From positions 1 to 64,000 of the forward strand of contig SFCQ01000006.1 of assembly GCA_004558525.1 (NCBI GenBank): DNA of 64,000 nt. The letters are read 5' to 3'. Below the pieces are notes generated by a model that was not told the origin of the DNA, made no database searches, and worked only from the letters and a program-made list of their open reading frames with translations. Below are positions 49,946 through 58,801 of the stretch, in pieces. How positions within the stretch are numbered: position 1 is the stretch's first letter; each line of letters begins with the position of its first letter. Both the position numbers and the translations under genes were made by a program. Source of the stretch: Clostridiales bacterium (GTDB lineage Bacteria > Bacillota > Clostridia > Christensenellales > CAG-138).

Positions 49946-51145
49946 ATGACGCGTTGCACAGGCATAATTACCGAATACAACCCGCTGCACAACGGGCATG
50001 TTTATCATATAGAACGCACGAAGTCCATTACAGGCGGCGCGCCCATCATAGTTGCAATGAGCGGCTGGTTCGTGCAGCGCGGAGATGCGGCGGCGTTTGA
50101 CCCGTATACGCGCGCCATGTGGGCGCTTAAAGCCGGAGCCGACATGGTAATACAGCTTCCGGTCATGTTTTCAATGTCCGGAGCGGAAAGATTCGCAAGG
50201 GGCGGCGCCCATGTTCTTTATTCGACAGGACTTGTAGGCAAGCTGTCATTTGGCGCTGAATGTGGCAATATGGATGTCATAAGCCGTGCGGCCGAATTGC
50301 TTCTGCACGAGCCTGCCGGGTATAAAGCCGAGCTTGCATCAATATTGGCATCCGGGAAAAGCTATCCCTCTGCGGCAGCGGAGGCTTTGGCAAGAATAAT
50401 TGGGCAAGATGACGGCGATGTATTATCTTCGCCAAACAATATATTGGCTATAGAGTACATACAGGCGATAAAGCGGGCGGGTTTTGACATGGAGCCCGTA
50501 GCTGTCGAGCGCACCGGAGCCATGCATGATTCAGACGAAGCCGTATTTGGCAGCATGAGCGCCTCCGCGATAAGGAATTCGCTAAAAAGCAATAACGGCA
50601 ATATGGAAGCAATTGAGCAGGCGGTACCGCAATATGTTTTCGACGCCATTGTAAATAACAATGCAGCTATTATGCATGCGGACGGGCTATCGCAGGCTGT
50701 GCTGTATGCGCTAAGGAAGCTTACAAAAGAAGAGATCGCCGATATACCTGACGTAGCCGAAGGGCTTGAGAACACGATATACCTAAGCTGCAGAAATACG
50801 ACTTGCTTTGACGAGCTTATAAAAAGCATAAAGACAAAGCGCTATACATTGGCAAGGATACGAAGGATATGCCTTAACGCGCTTTTGGGCATAACAAAAG
50901 GCGACTATAAAAAAGCCGAAACGCCTAAGTATATACGCGTGCTTGGCATAAAAAAGGCTTCGCTTTATCTTATGGCGGAAATGGCGAAAAGCGCAAAGTT
51001 GCCCATTGTAGCCTGCCGTAGAGATTACGATAAGCTTGACGCTGAAGCAAGAGCATGCTTTGACAAGGATATATTCGCGGCTGAAACGGCCCAGCTCAAC
51101 GCTCCATACATAAACGAGTTTGCAAGAAAGCTTATTATTGTATAA
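49946..51145 (+). CDS. tmcAL: tRNA(Met) cytidine acetate ligase
   Basis: Makes N4-acetylcytidine at the wobble base of elongator tRNA-Met, using acetate and ATP (B. subtilis ylbM). The 399-residue protein has the nucleotidyltransferase start GIITEYNPLHNGHVYHIE and SGWFVQRGDAAAFDPYTRA. A second ATP-binding part (SSPNNILAIEYIQAI; SMSASAIRNSL) and a helical tRNA-binding tail follow. AAGGAG lies upstream. It is notable here because acetate kinase/pta and a CAT tRNA are nearby, but no direct link is implied. Confidence 0.93.
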   Translation: MTRCTGIITEYNPLHNGHVYHIERTKSITGGAPIIVAMSGWFVQRGDAAAFDPYTRAMWALKAGADMVIQLPVMFSMSGAERFARGGAHVLYSTGLVGKLSFGAECGNMDVISRAAELLLHEPAGYKAELASILASGKSYPSAAAEALARIIGQDDGDVLSSPNNILAIEYIQAIKRAGFDMEPVAVERTGAMHDSDEAVFGSMSASAIRNSLKSNNGNMEAIEQAVPQYVFDAIVNNNAAIMHADGLSQAVLYALRKLTKEEIADIPDVAEGLENTIYLSCRNTTCFDELIKSIKTKRYTLARIRRICLNALLGITKGDYKKAETPKYIRVLGIKKASLYLMAEMAKSAKLPIVACRRDYDKLDAEARACFDKDIFAAETAQLNAPYINEFARKLIIV

Positions 51146-51183
51146 TTAAGCCTATAACAGTGCCATTGCTCATAGTATATAGC

Positions 51184-52260
51184 ATGAGCAGAAAGATAGT
51201 GTTTTTTATATGCGTGCTTATGTGCGGCGCGCTTATAGCCCTTAATAAAGAAGCTGCCGAGGCGGCGCGTGCCGGCTTTGCGCTTTGGCGGGACAGCGTT
51301 ATGCCTTCACTGCTTCCCTTTTTTGTATGCACCGGCATAATGCGCAGGCTTGGGCTTATAAACGGGACGCAGCCAGCGCCGCTGATGGCGCTTGCATTCA
51401 TATCCGGCGCTCCAGGCGGCGCAAGACTTTCGGCCGGATTATATGATGAAGGCAGCACGGCATCTGCAACATATACTGCGGCTTCGCTTAACGCATTGAG
51501 TCCTATGTTCGTATGCGGAGCATTTGCAAGCGATATGCTCGGTTACCCTCCGGCTGCGATACCAATAGTTGCAGCACAGCTTTTGGCTATGCTCGTATTC
51601 TTCGTGTTGGCCTTTTCCAGGCACCCGCCATACAAAGCTAAGCTTAAACAAAAAAATGATGCAAAACCCGCCATAGGCGCAGTTTTTGCATCAAGCGTGG
51701 CAGACGCCGCAACATCGCTGCTTTCAATATGCGGCATGATAGTTTTCTTTTCCGTATTGATGCGCCTTATGGAAGTAAGCGGGATATTGAGCATAATTGC
51801 ATGGCCGATAAGGCTCGTCACAACGCTTGCCGGCGGAAACGGCCAAGCGGCCGAGGCTATGCTGTGCGCCATAATGGAAGCCGCAACAGGTGCCAAGCGC
51901 ATAGCTCTATCAGCCTTGAGCATGCGCAGCGCAGTAACGCTGGGCGCGTTTGCGTTTTCATTCGGCGGGCTTTGCATAATGGCGCAAAGCATGATATTCA
52001 TGCAGATAGACGCCGGCAAATACCTGCTATACAAGCTTGCGCAGGGTACGCTTGCGGCGCTTATAGCCTATTTCCTTTTTCCGTTATGCTGCAACGGCGC
52101 ATATGATGTGGCTGCTGTGCCTGAATATGTTGAAAGGCTTAAAACGAACAGCCTGAGCGCATTGTACATACTCATTGCATCAATGGCGGCTATGGCTGCA
52201 ATAATGCTTATATGCGCCGCAAGGGTAAGGATAGATAAGCTTAAAGCCAGCCGAAAGTAA
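51184..52260 (+). CDS. ylbJ: Sporulation integral membrane protein YlbJ-like
   Basis: A 358-residue membrane protein with about eight hydrophobic helices and the nucleoside-recognition/Gate pattern (ARAGFALWRDSVMPSLLPFFV; FISGAPGGARLSAGLYDEG). YlbJ is needed for spore cortex formation in B. subtilis. I prefer ATG 51184 (MSRKIVFF) over a GTG at 51160; neither has a good ribosome site, so translation may depend on tmcAL, which ends 38 bases before. The stop lies in the loop of a terminator hairpin. Confidence 0.85.
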   Translation: MSRKIVFFICVLMCGALIALNKEAAEAARAGFALWRDSVMPSLLPFFVCTGIMRRLGLINGTQPAPLMALAFISGAPGGARLSAGLYDEGSTASATYTAASLNALSPMFVCGAFASDMLGYPPAAIPIVAAQLLAMLVFFVLAFSRHPPYKAKLKQKNDAKPAIGAVFASSVADAATSLLSICGMIVFFSVLMRLMEVSGILSIIAWPIRLVTTLAGGNGQAAEAMLCAIMEAATGAKRIALSALSMRSAVTLGAFAFSFGGLCIMAQSMIFMQIDAGKYLLYKLAQGTLAALIAYFLFPLCCNGAYDVAAVPEYVERLKTNSLSALYILIASMAAMAAIMLICAARVRIDKLKASRK

Positions 52261-52278
52261 GCTGCTTCGGCTGGCTTT
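52243..52278. terminator. Bidirectional terminator between ylbJ and asnA
   Basis: AAAGCCAGCCGAA (52243-52255) pairs perfectly with TTCGGCTGGCTTT (52266-52278). The A-start and T-end let it act in both directions, and it lies between convergent genes. Confidence 0.8.
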
Positions 52279-52289
52279 GTCAAACTCGT

Positions 52290-53297
52290 TCAGAGCAATA
52301 TCACTCCCGCTTTTTCGGCTTCTTCTATTGTGTGCTTATCCCATATGGATGACTGCACTTCACCTATATGGGCCTTTTCAAGCATTATCATGCATAGTCT
52401 TGATTGCCCTATGCCGCCGCCTATCGTGAGCGGCAATTCACCGTTAAGCAGCGCCCTGTGGAAGTGCAGCTTTGCCCTATCCTCGCAATTTGCGGCCTTA
52501 AGCTGCTTTGCAAGCGATTGAGCGTCTACCCTTATGCCCATGCTGGATATCTCAAATTCACAGTCAAGCACCGGATTGTATAAGAGTATGTCCCCGTTAA
52601 GCTCCCAATCGTCATAGTCGGGAGCGCGCCCGTCGTGCGGCTTGCCGTCAGAAAGTACGCCGCCTATCTTTTCTATAAACACGGTGCCATGTTCTTTGGT
52701 AAAAAGCCTTTCGCGCTGCTTTGCAGTCTTGTCAGGATAAAGCTTTATCAGCTCCTCGCTGGTCACAAAGGTAACGTCCCTGCAAAGCTGCATGTCAAGC
52801 ACCGGATATTTTGCCTGAACTACAGCTAAGGTGTAGCATACGGCCTCTATTATGGATCTCACCGTGCGCTCAAGGTACGCCCTGTTCCTATCTTCCTTTG
52901 TTATTACCTTTTCCCAATCCCACTGGTCAACGTATATCGAATGAAGATTGTCAAGCGTTTCATCGCGCCTTATGGCGTTCATGTCGGTATACAGGCCGCG
53001 CCCTTCATGAAAATCATACCTTTTAAGCGCGTAACGCTTCCATTTTGCAAGAGAATGCACGACCTCCGCATTTTTGCCTGTAGCCGGGGCATCAAAACGC
53101 ACAGGGCGCTCTACGCCGTTGAGGTTATCGTTAAGGCCCATATCGGGATCAACGAACAGCGGCGCCGAAACGCGCTTTAGGTTGAGTACACCGGCAAGCG
53201 CTTCTTGAAAGGTAGCCTTTATAAGCGCAATGGCGTTTTGCGTGTCATAAAGATTCAGCTTGGTCCTATACCCTTTTGGTATTACCGTTTCACTCAT
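52290..53297 (-). CDS. asnA: Aspartate--ammonia ligase
   Basis: Ammonia-dependent asparagine synthetase with a class II tRNA-synthetase-like fold. The 335-residue protein has LFVDPDMGLNDNLNGVERPV, AEVVHSLAKWKRYAL, LHSIYVDQWDWEKVI and the terminal GGGIGQSRLCMIMLEKAHIGEVQ. The spacer to the preceding gene is about 70 bases, too short for a T-box. GGAG lies upstream of the ATG. Confidence 0.97.
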   Translation of the reverse strand: MSETVIPKGYRTKLNLYDTQNAIALIKATFQEALAGVLNLKRVSAPLFVDPDMGLNDNLNGVERPVRFDAPATGKNAEVVHSLAKWKRYALKRYDFHEGRGLYTDMNAIRRDETLDNLHSIYVDQWDWEKVITKEDRNRAYLERTVRSIIEAVCYTLAVVQAKYPVLDMQLCRDVTFVTSEELIKLYPDKTAKQRERLFTKEHGTVFIEKIGGVLSDGKPHDGRAPDYDDWELNGDILLYNPVLDCEFEISSMGIRVDAQSLAKQLKAANCEDRAKLHFHRALLNGELPLTIGGGIGQSRLCMIMLEKAHIGEVQSSIWDKHTIEEAEKAGVILL

Positions 53298-53326
53298 GTT
53301 TTTATCAGCTCCTTATAAAAAATTAA

Positions 53327-53350
53327 GCGGCGCTGTTCGCGCCGCAGTTT
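53327..53350. terminator. Terminator before asnA
   Basis: GCGGCGC (53327-53333), loop TGTTC, GCGCCGC (53339-53345). The minus strand continues TTAATTTTTT, the plus strand AGTTTTT. It ends the rsmD-coaD-coiled-coil operon. Confidence 0.7.
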
Positions 53351-53367
53351 TTCAGCGTGATATAGTT

Positions 53368-54189
53368 TTACTCTTCGTCGTCAAAATCATCATCGTCGAA
53401 GTCTATATTCTTCTTTTTTCTTCCAAAGAGCTTCCCGAACAGGCCGCCCTTTTCTTCCTCCTCATCGTCGTCGTACTCTTCTTCCTCGTCCTCGTATTCA
53501 TCGATATCCTCAAGCAGCTTTGCCTTAAGCTTGGATACACGCCCGCCCTTATTTGGTTCTTCCTTTACCTGTTCGGGCACATTGAAAGCATCCTGAGCCT
53601 GCTGGTTTACGTTCTGAATCTGCTCAGGCTCGGCCTGTGCCGTCTGCGCGTTAACGCGGGCGTCAAGGTCCTTGCGGTTTATGGCAACAAGCTGTCTGTA
53701 TTCGTTAAGAAAATTCTCAAGGTCCTTCAAAACATCGTCTGCATAGCATTTTGCGTTTTCAAATACCATGCTGGCGTTGGCTTCCGCCTTCTGCGCAAGC
53801 AGCTTAGCCCTGCGCTGCGCCTCTTGATATATCTCGTCCTCTGATACGAGCCTTTCATACTCAGCATGCGCCTTTTCTATTATCGCGCTGGCATTGGCGT
53901 GCGCATCTGCAATTATCCTTTCGCTGCTGGCTTCAGCTTCATTAACAACATCCCTCGCATGCTCGTCCGCATTGTCAATCATAGATTGCGCGTCCACTAT
54001 AACGCTGTTCGCCCTTTGGATATCAGAAGGTATGGTGACCTTAAGATCGCCAAGAAGATCCATCATCTCTTCAATGTCTATTATACGCTTTGTCGCGCCG
54101 TTTATCTTCGGACGCGGACTGTTCTCAACAAGATCCTCTATCTGGCCGATAACGGTGAAAATCTGCATGTTCTGAATATTATTGCTCAT
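53368..54189 (-). CDS. Coiled-coil protein with acidic tail, in the rsmD-coaD operon
   Basis: A 273-residue soluble protein, not assigned to a named function. The N-terminus (MQIFTVIGQIEDLVEN) and a short conserved block (RIIDIEEMMDLLGDLKVTIP) are followed by a long alanine/glutamate-rich coiled coil (about 65-170) resembling DivIVA or F-ATPase b subunits. A Gln/Glu linker leads to a very acidic C-terminus (EYEDEEEEYDDDEEEE, then a basic GRKKK and FDDDDFDDEE). Similar genes follow coaD in other Clostridia. A scaffold at septum or envelope is a guess. It overlaps coaD by 11 bases. Confidence 0.75.
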   Translation of the reverse strand: MSNNIQNMQIFTVIGQIEDLVENSPRPKINGATKRIIDIEEMMDLLGDLKVTIPSDIQRANSVIVDAQSMIDNADEHARDVVNEAEASSERIIADAHANASAIIEKAHAEYERLVSEDEIYQEAQRRAKLLAQKAEANASMVFENAKCYADDVLKDLENFLNEYRQLVAINRKDLDARVNAQTAQAEPEQIQNVNQQAQDAFNVPEQVKEEPNKGGRVSKLKAKLLEDIDEYEDEEEEYDDDEEEEKGGLFGKLFGRKKKNIDFDDDDFDDEE

Positions 54190-54673
54190 TGTTCGTCAAC
54201 CTTTCTCGGATAGATTCATATATTTCTCTCGGCACCATCGCGCCGATATCCACGTTGTGCTCTATCAGCTCCCGCACGGCGCTTGAGCTGATGTGTATAT
54301 GCGCCGAATCACATGCAAGGTACACTGTTTGCACCTGTGGCGCCAGCCTTTTGTTGAAATACTCCATTCCGGTCTCAAACTCAAAGTCGGCGTACGACCT
54401 TAGCCCGCGCACTATGTAGTTTGCGCAAAGCGACTTTGCGCAGTCAACAGTCAGCCCGCTGTAGCATGCGGAGCCGGCATTGGTTATACCTTCGCCGTCT
54501 ATCGCCCGCTTTATGTGCGCGGCTCTCTCCTCAGCGGTAAACATAGGGTTCTTTGCAGGATTTGGTATAACGCACACTATTACCTCATCAAATAGCTGGC
54601 AGGCGCGCTTAAGTATATCCATATGTCCTACGGTAAACGGATCAAAGCTGCCAGGAAAAATAGCTTTTTTCAT
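54179..54673 (-). CDS. coaD: Phosphopantetheine adenylyltransferase
   Basis: Makes dephospho-CoA from phosphopantetheine and ATP. The 164-residue protein has the nucleotidyltransferase start KKAIFPGSFDPFTVGHMDIL, the YIVRGLRSYADFEFE loop and ISSSAVRELIEHNVDI. It overlaps rsmD by four bases, the common rsmD-coaD pair. Confidence 0.97.
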   Translation of the reverse strand: MKKAIFPGSFDPFTVGHMDILKRACQLFDEVIVCVIPNPAKNPMFTAEERAAHIKRAIDGEGITNAGSACYSGLTVDCAKSLCANYIVRGLRSYADFEFETGMEYFNKRLAPQVQTVYLACDSAHIHISSSAVRELIEHNVDIGAMVPREIYESIRERLTNNEQ

Positions 54674-55227
54674 ACTTCCCCTTCCCGCCTGAAAAACGAA
54701 AGCGCGGTATCCCTGTATATGCGCCTGTCGTAAAGCTCAAGCGTACCTGTATCCACAGGCGGAATGTGCGCGTCATGCTCGGCAACGACCATCGCGCCGC
54801 TGTTGAGAACGCCCTTGATGCAAAGCTCATTCAATGCGCCCTCCATAACGCCGGCTCTGTACGGCGGATCAAGAAACACGATGTCAAAGCCCTTTCCGCA
54901 CACCGCAGCCGACCTTACAGCCTGCTTGTAATCAAGCGAAAGCACTGCCGACTTATCAGCGAATCCAAGCTTTTCAACATTGGCTTTAATAATCTTTACA
55001 GCCTCACGCGAATTATCGTTGAATACTGCATAGCTTGCGCCGCGGCTCAAAGCCTCAAGCCCAAGGCTGCCGGAGCCTGCAAACAGGTCAAGCACCCTTT
55101 TGCCGTAAAGCTGAAACTGTATTATTCCGAACAGCGATTCCTTCACCCTGTCCAGCGTAGGCCTTGTGTCGAGCCCCTTTGGCGCAAGTATCGTCCTACC
55201 CCTGCAGGAGCCTGCAATTATACGCAC
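54670..55227 (-). CDS. rsmD: 16S rRNA (guanine966-N2)-methyltransferase
   Basis: Methylates G966 of 16S rRNA. The 185-residue protein has the start RIIAGSCRGRTILAP, the SAM site VLDLFAGSGSLGLEALSRGA near 48 and catalytic FLDPPYRAG near 120. Start GTG 55227 has GGAGG five bases upstream; the frame continues to 55245 without a better site. Confidence 0.95.
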   Translation of the reverse strand: MRIIAGSCRGRTILAPKGLDTRPTLDRVKESLFGIIQFQLYGKRVLDLFAGSGSLGLEALSRGASYAVFNDNSREAVKIIKANVEKLGFADKSAVLSLDYKQAVRSAAVCGKGFDIVFLDPPYRAGVMEGALNELCIKGVLNSGAMVVAEHDAHIPPVDTGTLELYDRRIYRDTALSFFRREGEV

Positions 55228-55355
55228 AAAAACCTCCCAATCCAACTTATCCTTGCTATTGTAGCATTATATACCGCCATGTTACAAGCACAAATGTTGT
55301 TCAGCGCCAATTCTTTACAAATATTCCATTCTTTGGGCCGCTATAGCAGCTTATT

Positions 55356-56522
55356 CTACTTTTCTTCGTGCGCTATCCTGCCGTTTACTACAGTAAGCAC
55401 GCAGCGGGAGCGGAAATCGAACGGATGGCCGCTGAACACAGCTATGTCGGCGTCCTTGCCGGCTTCTATCGAACCTACCCTGTCGGCAATGCCGGTTATC
55501 CTGGCGGGATTTATGGTGATGGAGCGCAGCGCTCCCTCCTCGCTTGCGCCTTCCCTTACGGCTATTGCAGCGCAAAGCGGCAGATACTGCTCAGGTATAA
55601 CGGGATGATCGGTCATCATGGCATAATCTATGCCGGCATCTTCAAGCACCTTGGCCGCCTTAAACGTGAGGTTTTTAAGCTCTATCTTGCTCCTTTCGCT
55701 AAGCAAAGGCCCGATTATAACGCCTTCGCAATCCTCCTTGAGCGCCTCAAGGAGCTGATCGGTTATCATGTAGCCTTCAGTGCAATGATCAAGCGTATAG
55801 CGCACGTTAAATTCGCGGCAAATGCGTATGGCCGTAAGTATATCGTCCGCCCTGTGCGCATGCAGCTTGAGCGGAAGCTCACGCCTGATAACGCACGATA
55901 GCATCTCCCTGCCTATATCGCGCTCCGGCATTTTGTCCGGATCGAGCTTACCCTTTTCAAGCTTGTCGTTATATTCCCTTGCCGCTATAAGCGCCTGCCG
56001 CATTATTGCAGCGGTAGCCATTCTTGTGATAGGCGATTTATTCTTGCCGCTATATACGCGCTTTGGATTTTCGCCAAATGCGCCCTTCATGGCGACCGGA
56101 AATCTAAGCGTCATATCCTCAACGCTGCTGCCGAACGTCTTTATGGCTGCGAACTGGCCGCCTATCACGTTTGCGCTGCCTGGTCCGGTAACGCATGTGG
56201 TTACGCCGCCGGCGCATGCTTCCTCAAAGCAGCGGTCAAACGGATTTATCGCGTCTATAGCCCTAAGCTGCGGGGTTGTAGGCTCCGTAGCCTCGTTGCC
56301 GTCGGCGCCTTCAAAGCCCATGCCGTCCTCCCACATGCCTATATGGCAATGCGCGTCAACAATACCGGGCATAACTACCATGCCGGTAACGTCCCTTATC
56401 TCGACGTCCGGATAGCTGAGCCCTTTGCCAGTTTCAACTATCTTACCATCGTTTATGGCAACATCGCCAACAAACGCGGGTCCGGCCATAGTCATAATGT
56501 TTCCATTTTTAAGTATAAGCAT
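55356..56522 (-). CDS. Amidohydrolase-family metal-dependent hydrolase
   Basis: A 388-residue member of the amidohydrolase superfamily, close to the imidazolonepropionase/dihydroorotase-like group. Metal-binding GIVDAHCHIGMWEDG near 55, LPLKLHAHRADD near 220, YTLDHCTEGY near 245 and the late Asp MMTDHPVIPEQ near 300 are all in place. The end has the typical VGSIEAGKDADIAVFSGHPFD. The substrate is unknown; it is not part of a recognisable pathway cluster. GGAGG precedes the ATG. Confidence 0.86.
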   Translation of the reverse strand: MLILKNGNIMTMAGPAFVGDVAINDGKIVETGKGLSYPDVEIRDVTGMVVMPGIVDAHCHIGMWEDGMGFEGADGNEATEPTTPQLRAIDAINPFDRCFEEACAGGVTTCVTGPGSANVIGGQFAAIKTFGSSVEDMTLRFPVAMKGAFGENPKRVYSGKNKSPITRMATAAIMRQALIAAREYNDKLEKGKLDPDKMPERDIGREMLSCVIRRELPLKLHAHRADDILTAIRICREFNVRYTLDHCTEGYMITDQLLEALKEDCEGVIIGPLLSERSKIELKNLTFKAAKVLEDAGIDYAMMTDHPVIPEQYLPLCAAIAVREGASEEGALRSITINPARITGIADRVGSIEAGKDADIAVFSGHPFDFRSRCVLTVVNGRIAHEEK

Positions 56523-56592
56523 ATTTCTTCCTCCTTGTCCATCTGATCTGACTTAATATTCAAGCTTAAGCATAGCAGAGTAATACGACGAA

Positions 56593-57450
56593 CTACCTAA
56601 AAAGCTTTCCCACAGTTTGTTCTACGGCGTCCGTAACGTCGCGAGCCATCAGCATGCGTTCCTTAAGCAAGCCAAACGCCTCGTCCGCGCTTGCGCCAAG
56701 TATATATGCCGCCGCACATGCGGATTCAAACGGCCCAAGTCTCTGCCCAAGCATGGCAAGCGCTATGCCGCTCAAAACGTCCCCGCTTCCGCCTTTGGCT
56801 AAGCCCGAATTGCCGTTTTGGTTCAGCGCCAGCCTGCCTTTTTGATCGGCAACATAGCTTCGATATGACTTCAGCAGTACCGTACAGCCCCACCTGCCGG
56901 CATATTCTGATGCGAACTCGGCTTGCTTTGACTTGATATCGTCCGTTTTTGCGCCCGTGAGCCTTGCCATCTCGCCTATATGCGGGGTTAGTATCACATT
57001 TTCATGCAGTATTTCGGCTTTATCCTCTATTCCTGAAAGCGCGTTCAATCCGTCCGCATCTACAACGGCAGGCTTTTTTGCCCGCAAAACGAGCCTGACA
57101 AGCTTGGCCGTGCCCTCGCCCTGCCCTATGCCTGGCCCCACGCATATGACGGTAGCTTCGTCTATGTATTTTTGAAGCAGTTTTTCATCGCACTTAGACC
57201 ATTCATCATTGCCAAACGATATGCACATGCATTCGGGCAGCGCATAAAACGCCGGCCGCGCCTTATCCGGCACTATAGCCTTTATCGTGCCTATGCCGCT
57301 TCTAAGCGCCGCCGCCGCGCACATTAGCGCCGCTCCGCTCATTAGCTGGCCTCCGGCTATAACAAGGCCTTTGCCGTTATCGCCCTTGTTGGCCTGTCTG
57401 CTGCGCTCGCCAAGCATTGTTCTTACGTTTTCAAAGCTCAGCACTTCCAT
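56593..57450 (-). CDS. nnrD: ADP-dependent NAD(P)H-hydrate dehydratase
   Basis: Repairs hydrated NADH/NADPH. The 285-residue protein equals the C-terminal half of bifunctional YjeF proteins; the epimerase half is absent. Motifs: NKGDNGKGLVIAGGQLMSGA, VGPGIGQGEG, VDADGLNAL, LTPHIGEMARL and the ATP loop LAKGGSGDVLSGI. ATG 57450, 14 bases after the recX stop, is my choice; upstream in-frame ATGs lie inside recX. There is no clear ribosome site, so coupling to recX is likely. Confidence 0.88.
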   Translation of the reverse strand: MEVLSFENVRTMLGERSRQANKGDNGKGLVIAGGQLMSGAALMCAAAALRSGIGTIKAIVPDKARPAFYALPECMCISFGNDEWSKCDEKLLQKYIDEATVICVGPGIGQGEGTAKLVRLVLRAKKPAVVDADGLNALSGIEDKAEILHENVILTPHIGEMARLTGAKTDDIKSKQAEFASEYAGRWGCTVLLKSYRSYVADQKGRLALNQNGNSGLAKGGSGDVLSGIALAMLGQRLGPFESACAAAYILGASADEAFGLLKERMLMARDVTDAVEQTVGKLFR

Positions 57451-57463
57451 GGCATTAGCATTA

Positions 57464-57985
57464 TCATTCGTCAGCATCTTCTTCATACGCGTTGGCGGAC
57501 AGGTCAACATCTTCTGCATCGCCAAATACGGATTCAAGCGCAAATACGGAAGCATCGTAGCTGAAGCCCCGTCCAAGAAGCCTCCTTGCCACGCGCTGCT
57601 TGCGCTCAGCTCGTTCTATGGCTGAAAACTGCCTGTCGAATTTTTTGGCAATCTCCAGCGCATTTGCCTTTTCAACATCCGGAGTTATAGCTTCAAGCGC
57701 ATAAGCAATTGTTTCTTTTGGAAGTTTATGCGCGTATAGCTGCGTCCAAAGCTTCCTTTTGCTTATGGGTTTCGTTGCAAGCCTTGTTGCTACAAAATCC
57801 TGCGCATACTTTTCGTCATTAAGGTAGTTAAGCTCCTTAAGCCTTTCTATTACCTGATTCACCTCATATTCGCCATAGTTTAAGGAGTCGAGCTTTTCCT
57901 CCATCTCCCTTATCGTGCGCGCCCTGTCCGACAGATAATCAAGAGCCGCGTCCATTGGCGAATCGGGCAACCTGTTTTTCTTCAT
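57464..57985 (-). CDS. recX: Regulatory protein RecX
   Basis: Helical modulator of RecA filaments. The 173-residue protein has repeated three-helix units: DAALDYLSDRARTIREMEEKL, LKELNYLNDEKYAQDFV, KRKLWTQLYAHKLPKETI and RKQRVARRLLGRGFSYDAS. The ATG at 57985 has GAGG upstream; the reading frame runs on to 58321 through the coat-gene region but that part is not protein-like. It is unlinked to recA here and precedes nnrD. Confidence 0.92.
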   Translation of the reverse strand: MKKNRLPDSPMDAALDYLSDRARTIREMEEKLDSLNYGEYEVNQVIERLKELNYLNDEKYAQDFVATRLATKPISKRKLWTQLYAHKLPKETIAYALEAITPDVEKANALEIAKKFDRQFSAIERAERKQRVARRLLGRGFSYDASVFALESVFGDAEDVDLSANAYEEDADE

Positions 57986-58096
57986 AAAAAATACCTCTAT
58001 TAACTGATAAAACCGAGTTTTACTGGCTTTAATTATAATAATCGGCGAGTCTTTTAGCAATACTAAACTTATCAATCTTGATTCAGGAGGAAAGAT

Positions 58097-58327
58097 ATGA
58101 CTATCGATCAAAATGGCAACCCCAATACCCAAGGCCCTGGCATAGATACCAAAAACCTTGGCATAATCCAGGACCAGATGCACCATGAGGCGCTTGCATA
58201 CAAAAAGTGCTGCATATGCTCGGAATGGTTTACGGACCAGACGCTTAAGGACATTGCAAACCGCGCAGCGCAGCACCACAGGGAGCATTTTAACGCCCTT
58301 GACAACTACTTGAAGAGCCACAGCTAA
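58097..58327 (+). CDS. Small coat-associated protein (partner of the CotF-like gene)
   Basis: A 76-residue protein, start MTIDQNGNPNTQGPG, with KKCCICSEWF and a C-terminal helix rich in His (NRAAQHHREHFNALDNYL). I know no named family with certainty; similar small proteins precede CotF-like coat genes in Clostridia. AGGAGG lies before the ATG. It lies 12 bases before the next gene and is likely co-transcribed in the mother cell, though I could not pick a sporulation promoter. Confidence 0.7.
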   Translation: MTIDQNGNPNTQGPGIDTKNLGIIQDQMHHEALAYKKCCICSEWFTDQTLKDIANRAAQHHREHFNALDNYLKSHS

Positions 58328-58339
58328 GGAGGGACTACG

Positions 58340-58630
58340 ATGAGTACATTTACCAACCGCCCAAACATGAGCGAGCAGGAGATACTTACGGACCTGCTTT
58401 CAAGTGAAAAGCAGCTTATGAAAGAATATGCAAGCGATATGAGTGAAGCTTCATGCGCAAACCTGAGGGGACTGCTTGCCAACAACATGGTTGAATGTTC
58501 AACAGACCAGCTTGCTATATTTGAGCAGATGCAAATGCGCGGCTTCTATAAAACCAAGCAGGCGCCCAAGAACGAGGTTGAAACAGCCAAGCAGGATATG
58601 ACTACCCTGAGGCAGCAGACCGGCTTTTGA
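58340..58630 (+). CDS. CotF-like spore coat protein
   Basis: A 96-residue protein matching the coat protein F domain: SEQEILTDLLSSEKQLMKEYASDMSEASCANLRGLLANNM, followed by FEQMQMRGFYKTKQAP. The domain is a ferritin-like helical bundle found in spore coats. A good AAGGAGG lies before the ATG. It forms a pair with the preceding gene; a bidirectional terminator follows. Confidence 0.87.
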   Translation: MSTFTNRPNMSEQEILTDLLSSEKQLMKEYASDMSEASCANLRGLLANNMVECSTDQLAIFEQMQMRGFYKTKQAPKNEVETAKQDMTTLRQQTGF

Positions 58631-58691
58631 TAAGCTGAATTGACCGCGTTGCGCGGTAAAAGCAGCAGATAATAAGCTAAGGCACTACAAA

Positions 58692-58728
58692 AAGAAGGAA
58701 TACCTTTATAAGGGGTTCCTTCTTATTT
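58692..58728. terminator. Bidirectional terminator after the coat genes
   Basis: AAGAAGGAA (58692-58700) pairs with TTCCTTCTT (58716-58724), with an inner CC/GG, and ATTT follows. The minus strand reads CTTCTTTTTG after the stem. It lies between convergent genes. Confidence 0.75.
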
Positions 58729-58801
58729 CAAATCTGTTAATTATTGCTCTGCCTGTTCCTGATTATTTGATCAATGCGATATTTGAGGCTTAATACCTAT
58801 C

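Noticed and set aside
53260..53844. Hydrophobic 194-codon frame that looks like a membrane protein
   Set aside because: It is the reverse of the acidic tail and coiled coil of the 53368 gene: Asp/Glu codons read backwards give Ile, Leu, Phe and Val.
58107..58321. N-terminal extension of recX to 58321
   Set aside because: The extra 112 residues are antisense to the coat-partner gene and do not resemble RecX; ATG 57985 has a ribosome site.
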